Shown piece by piece: positions 56,893 to 64,000 of a stretch of DNA of 64,000 nt (the first letter of the stretch is position 1; each line of letters opens with the position of its first letter). The DNA comes from Pontederia crassipes. Lineage: Eukaryota; Streptophyta; Magnoliopsida; Commelinales; Pontederiaceae. Location: NCBI GenBank assembly GCA_030549335.1, contig CM060196.1, positions 24,138,501 to 24,202,500 of the forward strand, in the 5' to 3' direction. The notes below the pieces were generated by a model. It had not been told where the DNA came from and ran no database searches. It saw only the letters and a list, made by a program, of their open reading frames with translations. The position numbers and the translations under genes are program-made.

Positions 56893-59800
56893 CTAGTTCA
56901 CCTTCTTACAAGATTGCAGACCCTGTTTGAATGGGCGGGGCCTCATGTCATCTGCAAATGGCACAAATGGCTCATTCCACAGATTCAACTGGTTCAGATG
57001 CTCATTCTGGTTATGGTTTCCTTGGTTACCACTACTTCCTACTGAATGATTGAGGCTCGGGCCCAGAGTTGATTCCATCCGCTGTTGCTGGAAGTAGTGT
57101 GGCACAGCTGTCAGATCATCCAGAAATGGAATATCACTCGTGAGCATCTTGAAAGCAAATTCGATGCATGGATCTGGCCAGGAATCTCCAAATGGCGATG
57201 CAAAAATGGGTTCTTCTTTATCATTGTTCAGCATTCCAGAAGTGAATTGTTCTTTCGAGTATGCTTCATTACCCAGAAGCTCCAGGTTTTTAAGATTCTC
57301 AGAGTGCTCGGACTTTGATGCACAAGATTTTTCATCAGTTAAGGAAGAGATTGTGCTGGAACCCAGAGCTTTATCCATTTCAAATGGTACAGAATTTATT
57401 TCAGTCGTTTTAGTTTCATCTGAAGTGTTGTCTCTTAGAGCAGCTAGACGTTTAGATGCTCGAATTGGCATGGTGATTGCTGTGTCAGCCTTTTTCTTCC
57501 TTCCTCTTTTAGGCTTCTTATGATCTGTCGATTCCTCGTTCCTATGTTCTGTAAGCACGAACTTCACATTGCTCAAAAGAGCATTTGGAGATGGACTCCT
57601 TGCCTTCTCTTCCCGGGGAGGCTCCAAATCTATAACAAGAGCATGCTGCTTTTCATTTACCGCACTTGGAAAGCATTGTTCATCAAGATGTGGCTGCTCT
57701 GTCTGCAAAGCTTTCTCATGTGCTTGGGCTTCATCATTTTGTAAGCAAGAGATGTTCTCTCTCCCCGGAAAAGATGTAAAATCAGGAGTAGAAACTAATT
57801 TTAAGCACTCTTGAGTCTTGTTATCTAGCATCTTAATATTTGGTATCTTGCAATTTGAGTCATCTTCTTCACCTGAATCCAAAAGAAAGTAATGAGAAAC
57901 TTGACGAAAAGTTTATCTCCAACTCTTGACTACAATATATCTTCCAGATGTAGTCTTTCTGGTTATGATCCTTACTTGCTGTGGTGGTATGATCCCATTG
58001 AGGCGGGAATGAGTTTTCTGGTGACTGGTGGATCTGTATTGTCTTTTTCACATCTGTGTCAGGTCCTTTACTTGTAAAGAGGCATTTTTTCACAGAATCT
58101 CCCCTCCGATCTCTTTTTTCAGCTGCAGTAGGAGACTACAAAAAGGATTCATGAGAACAAAGGATATTTCCTATTATAAAGTTAAAAGAATGGAAGAAGG
58201 TCAAAACTCATAAATGCCATGAAATTATTGAACACTAGAATTTAAAGGCAATAAGAAGAGAGGAATAATTACCTTAATTACATTATCTTGTGCAAGATGA
58301 TATACCATGAGACATGAACATTGAGAACTATTAGTGAGAAAATATGGAAGATCACTTTTGGTCATGGCAACTGAATATATAATCAATGATAATGCTATCT
58401 TTGGCACTATGAATTTTAGCGTTCCCGAGAGGGCTTCTGGTCATTAAGAGCTGTCTCATAAAAATTCTTATTCAATTGCAAAAAAAATACCCTACAACAT
58501 AAAAAGCTCGACAATGAGTTTTCTATTCGCGTTTTGTGATGCCAGGGAAAAATGCGCAGATTTCGTCACCAGAGAGACCTGGTGAAACAAAATCTCTCCA
58601 CTCCGTATCAAACTTATCTCCCACGAGTTATAGTCTCTCCATTACATATCAAAGCACAAATAAACTGAGAGTTTTAGAGATGTCTTGCCATGTCAGGAAC
58701 TTTTACTTTGGAGGGTTTAAAATGAAGATTAAACATTGTTAAGAATATAAAATCATTGATGTTGTTCTTCCTAAAGACTTAAGCTTTTAGTTAAATTGGT
58801 CAGCACATCAATTTCAACAAACATCAACCAAGATGGGATGGTGAAGGGAGGGGAGCTAAATGAATCAGAAAGAGAGAAGGTGCCGTATAAAAACTATTTA
58901 ATGTCGATAACATTGTAGCATTAAATTTGAATAATTTCTATCAATGGGAGGTTTAGATATTGATTTACTTACGCACACTTGGAAAGATGTTTAAAATGAA
59001 GATTAAACATCAACCAAGAAGGGATGGTGGGGAGGGGAGAAAAATGAATAAGGAGAGAAGGTGTCAACAACAACAACAACAACAAAGCCTTATCCCACTA
59101 GGTGGGGTCGGCTAAGAGAGAAGGTGTCACAAATCAAAATCTAAACAACTGCTTCATGATTAGAATAAAAGGCGCATCAAAGTTGGTGACAACAGAGATT
59201 CAAACCAATCTCGGCCTAGCTGCAACAAGCCTATATTTATCCAGATTCCATGTAGCCGACCCCACCTAGTGGGATAAGGCTTTGTTGTTGTTGTTGTTGT
59301 TGTTGTTTCAAGTTCGTCATGCATTATTTATTTATTCAGGCCTTAGCAACTATTACAATGTCATTTTTTTTTTGAGGGAAGAAAGGATGACTAAAGTTTG
59401 GTGGTCAACCATATATATGTAAACAACATTACAGTGTCATTTTAGAATTATAATCTTTTTAGTAAGGGGAAGACAATTAAGGAATACTGATATGTTCTAT
59501 TGGGAACTGTATAGGGTTTAATCAGGATATCAATTAATAGATAAATGAATTCACAATCACCATGTTACCTATTTTGATGTCACACCTATATTAATGGATA
59601 GAAACCTCCTATTCTGCTTTCTAGTTTTGTCTATAAATAGATCTGGAATGTCTTTGTATGTGGAAACTGGTCAACAAGTAAAATTTGACCAGCTGCATTC
59701 TTTAGGAGTGCACTTGGTCGTTTAGTTCACAAAAACTTAGTATCAGAGCATTTTGACTTCAGATATTCTGTTCCCATCTTTATCGAATGCCTGCAATCAT

Positions 59801-62800
59801 CCCATGAGCTTCTTCTCTTGTCCTAGTTCTGATTGCTTCACAAAGCAAGAATCTCCCTTTTCACCATTTATGCAGATCATTAGATCAAATGTTGCTACTT
59901 GTCTCATTCCTACATGTTAAAGGGTACACAAACTTTTTTTTGAAAGTGAAAGGGTATACAAACTTGTGTCAGAAAGAGCATTTATGCCTGCCAATCAGCT
60001 ACCAAGTAAGTCATTCCGACCTGCCCAATCTGTCAGTTTTGGATTTCACTTTTGCAGCCCGCATGTGTACCCATAACTGAGGTGTCATAATGATGTCAAC
60101 AAGGTGAAGACAGATGGACGCAGGAGGAAATAGAAAAAAGAATAACAAATATGTTCTTGCTTTGCATCATCACATCACTCAAAGTTGTCTTTTCAACTCA
60201 CCGAGAATGATGAAAAATAATAAGCAAAATAAGGAATAAAGATATTCAAATGAAGATTCCTTGGCTTAAAGGATTATTAATGATATTAATTGATAAAAAA
60301 TAAACGGATTCCTATTTTTACCTGTATTGATGGAACTACTTGTTTTTCATTTGAGTGTGGAAGGAACTCTTATTCTAATGGGTTATGTGTCCTCTTTTGG
60401 TTGGACTCTTCTTTCATTTTGCATTCTAGCTTTTGCAGATAAACATATATAGCACTCTTTTATGAGGAAGTAAAATACATTATTAGTTTACTAGGAATAT
60501 GTAACTTTAGTCATTTTGGTTTTGCATCACTTTTATCCTAAGTATTTTACATCATACATTTCTACTACCTCTCTCTCTCTCAAAAAAAGGAAGAATCTTA
60601 TGTTTCTACCACTTCATTTACCGTATTTATAATCCTTGTATATGTGATAATTCTAGATCACCTGTTTGAAAATATTTACTGTGGAAAATTAATGGTATCA
60701 GTCATCCAAATGCATCATATCAGGATGAGAAAAAATGACGACCTTATAGAAGAACATTGATTAAGAAAACGGAGAAGCTAGTATGCATATGAATTTTAGA
60801 AGAACGATGACATTCACTTACTTGAAATTCTTTTACTATGGTACAAGTACCACTGCTAACTCTTTTCTGCGGCCTAACAGCACATCGAAGGATGTCTCCA
60901 GTTTCAAGGTAGCGGAAAACATCCTTTAGGGAACGAAATTCATATCCACTCACCGGATCAATGTAAAACTGTTGTGAAGGAATACAAGAGAGATGAATTC
61001 TTGAAAAAGACAATTTCTAAGAAGGTTAATTTTCACATAGCAAAGCAAAAATATTTTGTAAAAACATATTACAATACCAAACTAATAAGGCCCTCTGATG
61101 AGAAAAACATAAACTTACATAGAACAAGCACCAAAAAGTAGAAAGGAACTTATATGTCCATTGGCCTATGTCTATAATTCTGATAAGGAAATAAAAAAAG
61201 ACTCGTGTAATTCTTGAACCCATAAATCTACTTGATAATTGCAATAATATGCCAGGAAATTGCAGAACTCATGCATTTTTTTCATTAACACCGTTTTGGA
61301 GAAATTACTCAATGGATCTCAAATCATTTCAAATATCCACCTCACTGAAGATATGCATCCTGATTTTTTTTATATTTTTGACGGGGTAGATCCTGAATAT
61401 CATGGAATGTGTCACCCTTCTCTTATGTTTAAAAGCCAAATCAATCAGCTGGCACCAATTTCTGAACCCATCAAATCTTGTAATTTCTTGAATAAACTTA
61501 AAATGGACACATTTATTATGCAGAAACCTTAAGATTGCAGATCATATTGATCTTACTGTCACCAAGATTAGAATGGTAATAGCACTGATTCTGGTCGATA
61601 TGTTTCATAGCAAGCACTAGGAGTTATATTTGAGATGGAGTAAACTTTTTGCATTATCTTTTCAATTTGATTTATAAAGAAGTGTATTCCTTTAAGCCAT
61701 CACAGGTCTTTTGGTATGATCCTTTCTATCATTCCAGCTGGTGTCTGGCATTGATTTAAATTAAAATCTTTGACTACAACAACAATAAAGCATGTCCAGT
61801 ATTCTGAAGCACCATTACTGGTCCTAAACCAATCACGAACCAATAACTAGATAAAGCACTATGCCTCTTATCAAACAATAAATTTTGAGTTGGCAGAAGC
61901 ATTATTTTTGGAATTATCTTGACCATTAGATTTGGGTCGGTGTTCCAGCACTATTTTGCAAGGCAAATGTGGCAATCTTGGGCCATTGCAGGAACAACAT
62001 CTGCCTATCTTTGCGTGCAGATTTGAAGGGACTCATCATTATAATTTTTGAGAGAATAACTCATCATTATAATTGAAATTAGGAACAACTCCAAGTAGAA
62101 AAATAGCTGCAGAAAGAGAATCCAAGAATCAGAATCAACTTAAAAAAAGAGGTATTCCATGCTTGCTAACCGGATCTTTTCTTCTTCGACCACTCTTCCT
62201 GGCTCTAATTTCCTTAGTCCAGCCCTCGGGCAACCCATTTGGAGCATGAACATCCAAGGCCTACAAAAAAATATTATTTGTCAAATTAGCCTTCTATCTT
62301 GTGTATATCGACTAAACTCTGTGGATGGCTTTATATATAAAAAGAAAACACAAAGCATGTAAGAAACCCAGCAAGAACCAACATTGTTTGGAGAATTTTT
62401 CATGTTTTCTTCCTGATCAGTTTTACTGAAGCACTCATTGACAGACTTTGCAGTGATACTTCTTGTTTGTCTCATTACGGGAGCACAAATACTTCTACCA
62501 TTAAGATGCCGGAAGACTGCCTTCTTGGAGTAGAACCTTGAATCACTAGTTGGATCATAGTAACACTGCAAAGAAAGAGGTGAACAAATCATTAAACAGG
62601 GTAGCCAAATAAATTTAGAGTCAGGGTGTATTGACAACAGGCTAAGCAAACAGTACGTTTCCTTAATAGACAAGCTTTTTGCTGAAATTGTTAAAGAATC
62701 AAGATAATTTGGGACAGGCATCATAAAAGACGAGCAAATGTTAGCCTCCTACAGAATAAACAGGTCACAATAGTTAAAGAGCAAATAAATTCTCTAAATT

Positions 62801-63170
62801 AACATGGAAAGGATATGTTGTATTCATATATCTTCTTACTTTAATTTTTTATCACGAAAGCTAAAAACATTTTCTTTTTTGAAAGGGATGTAACTTTTTT
62901 TTATCGGCAATTACAGTACCTTTGTTTGCCGTCCTGCATAAGCACCAGTTTTTTGAGTTCTTATTTCCAGTATCCAATCTTTGGGCAGCCAATCAGATGA
63001 ATCCTTGACTTCCTCAGAAAGCTTAATAATCATTGTTGCAGACATATCAGGATTCAAATATGTATTCTTTCAAGAAATAATAATGATAATAAGCAAAAAA
63101 ATCTTACTTGAAGCAATTTGGTGTCTGAACAAGGTGATGACTCAAATGGATGATGAGTAACCTTTTCCAT
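56893..63170 (-). CDS. Methyl-CpG-binding domain protein, MBD13-like, two MBDs
   Basis: Seven minus-strand exons (63108-63170, 62920-63021, 62383-62565, 62171-62260, 60822-60968, 57976-58135, 56893-57872) splice in frame with GT-AG introns to 574 aa. Two MBDs are each split by an intron at the same place: MBD1 at about residues 30-75 (WLPKDWILEIRTQKTG...CYYDPTSDSRFYSKKAVF) and MBD2 at about 126-172 (LPEGWTKEIRARKSGRRRKD, YIDPVSGYEFRSLKDVFRYL). A basic stretch KKPKRGRKKK and IRASKRLAALR in the last exon could be a nuclear signal and DNA-binding patch. The end has DPCIEFAFKMLTSDIPFLDD, a C-terminal motif I associate with plant MBD13-type proteins. The expected role is chromatin binding at methylated or unmethylated CpG. 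MBD1 has Gln where MBDs usually have the DNA-contacting Arg of R-K-S-G. The ATG is the first in frame after an upstream stop at about 63238. The donors after exons 3 (GTTGGT) and 4 (GTTAGC) are weak. Confidence 0.9.
59067..59115 (-). mobile_element. Minimal Au SINE tail with target duplication
   Basis: Only 49 bp: (CAA)n, aagccttatcccactaggtg and gggtcggctaa, which is the reverse complement of the Au SINE 3' end. It is bounded by GAGAGAAGGTGTCA at 59053-59066 and 59116-59129, a 14-bp direct duplication. It is therefore a bona fide, extremely 5'-truncated retrotransposition event. Confidence 0.88.
59166..59307 (+). mobile_element. Au-type SINE, near complete
   Basis: The 3' end has atgtagccgaccccacctag, ggataaggctttg and about seven TTG repeats. 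The 140 bp upstream include gattcaaacc, similar to a tRNA-type box B, and a ctcggcctagctgcaacaag segment. The 5' boundary and target duplication were not fixed. It lies about 50 bp from the other SINE piece. Confidence 0.7.
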
Positions 63171-64000
63171 GATCAGAATAACATGTAACTCCTTCAGTTG
63201 GTGTTCAAAATGTAAAGACAACAAAATCACAACACTTGATCAGACAAGGCTTTGCTTGATTGAAGCAATTAATATTATATCCTATGGGTTGAAGCATCGA
63301 AATAACTGGTTTCATGCAAGTTGCTTCAGCAATGTTTAACAAAAGGGAGAAGTATAAACGATGACTATTACTTAACTAGTAAGGATTAGTTAGAACATAA
63401 AAAATTCCTTTGTGGACATAAAAAGGAAAGTTCGACAATTAGGATGCGCCAACATGGAATAAAGCACGTGGCCATCCTCTTTACCAAGAATAGCTCCTGC
63501 ATAGTTCCATATTTTTGTTGAACCAAGCAGATTTCATGATTCATAGAACCCATTTGTATTGGAAGAATTCATTTCTTTCTACGTCTAATAAACTTCAATA
63601 AGCCAGTTGCATAAAATAAGGAAACATGGGAGCACATGTATATGGCAGTCATTTCAGAGAACAGATTTGGATTTAAAAGAAATCCTAAAAGATTCATATT
63701 TCCCATTCACAATAAGGTTAATCTTTGTTGATGAATAGTGGTTAATAAAAATAAACTTAGTTAGGACTGGGCTTATTATGGAAATCATCATTTGGTGATA
63801 ATTTGACCCCATGGAACATTTTAGGATTCAGACGACGTCTGTGAAACAAATGCATGGAGAGTCTCAAATGCTGACTAGTTACTAGGGGTGTTCACCATCC
63901 AACCGGACCGGACCTATTATGGAAATCATCATTTTGTGATAATTTGAACCGATGGAACATTTAAGAGATAAAAGAGAGTGAGACAACAATGGATTCAGAC
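63171..64000. other. Upstream flank of the MBD gene with a partial duplication
   Basis: AT-rich, probably promoter and leader on the minus strand. No clear TATA box was identified. A 50-bp phrase is repeated at 63771 and 63914, and ctaggggtgttcaccatc near 63882 looks like a DNA-transposon terminus. Confidence 0.5.

Larger units (their letters stand above)
58136..60821 (-). other. Large intron 5 of the MBD gene, with SINE insertions
   Basis: The 2.7-kb intron between MBD2 and the C-terminal exons holds at least two Au-type SINE pieces in opposite orientation. No exon-like sequence extending the protein was found within it. Confidence 0.75.

Noticed and set aside
1..64000. A previously undescribed multi-gene system or biosynthetic cluster
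   Set aside because: Only four host genes of unrelated types can be supported, and the rest is transposons and repeats. No co-oriented or functionally linked gene set is visible.

Overview
The window is a transposon-dense stretch of a plant nuclear genome. Evidence: Ty1/copia and Ty3/gypsy LTR retrotransposons primed by plant initiator-Met tRNA, CACTA ends, a hAT transposase relic, Au-type SINE tails ending in (TTG)n, and two intron-rich genes of plant families. A small gene with very GC-rich third codon positions hints at a monocot outside the grasses, but this is only inference. The host genes I can support are a broken short-chain dehydrogenase/reductase (SDR) gene, one small single-exon gene, a five-exon C2-domain gene and a seven-exon methyl-CpG-binding-domain (MBD) gene.

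Layout. 1-7925: a minus-strand copia relic, then a long Tekay/Del-like gypsy LTR and the 3' end of its pol. 7931-8645: the 3' two exons of the SDR gene, cut at the first base of a complete but dead Tork-type copia element (8646-13695). 13696-18900: AT-rich DNA with a 224-bp duplication and a palindrome-rich repeat. 18900-26110: SIRE-type copia remains, a piece of the gypsy LTR family seen at the left end, a CACTA end with a transposase tail, and LTR-like sequence. 26140-28320: unidentified. 28854-33078: six degenerate tandem units of about 0.65 kb with a higher-order period near 3.06 kb. 33079-37350: an LTR-like piece, then a SIRE LTR and gag fused to the end of a different copia element and its LTR. 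38457-40150: a hAT transposase pseudogene split by a SINE. 40260-42034: a gypsy LTR. 42693-43193: the small gene with TATA box and poly-C leader. 43928-48135: another gypsy LTR and pol relic. 48476-51100: LTR fragments and a complete non-autonomous CACTA element.

The right end, 53700-63170, is genic. A C2-domain gene (plus strand) and an MBD13-like gene (minus strand) converge on a truncated Ale-like copia fragment. Both gene models splice in frame with GT-AG introns. The C2 protein is probably a calcium-dependent lipid-binding signalling adaptor and the MBD protein a nuclear chromatin factor; nothing suggests that they act together.

I found no operon, CRISPR array, tRNA, rRNA or clearly new enzymatic system. 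The most unusual structures are the higher-order tandem array, the SDR gene ending exactly at an LTR that lacks a target-site duplication, the GC-rich promoter-like cargo of the CACTA element, and the chimeric copia element. Family assignments come from remembered motifs and not from database searches.
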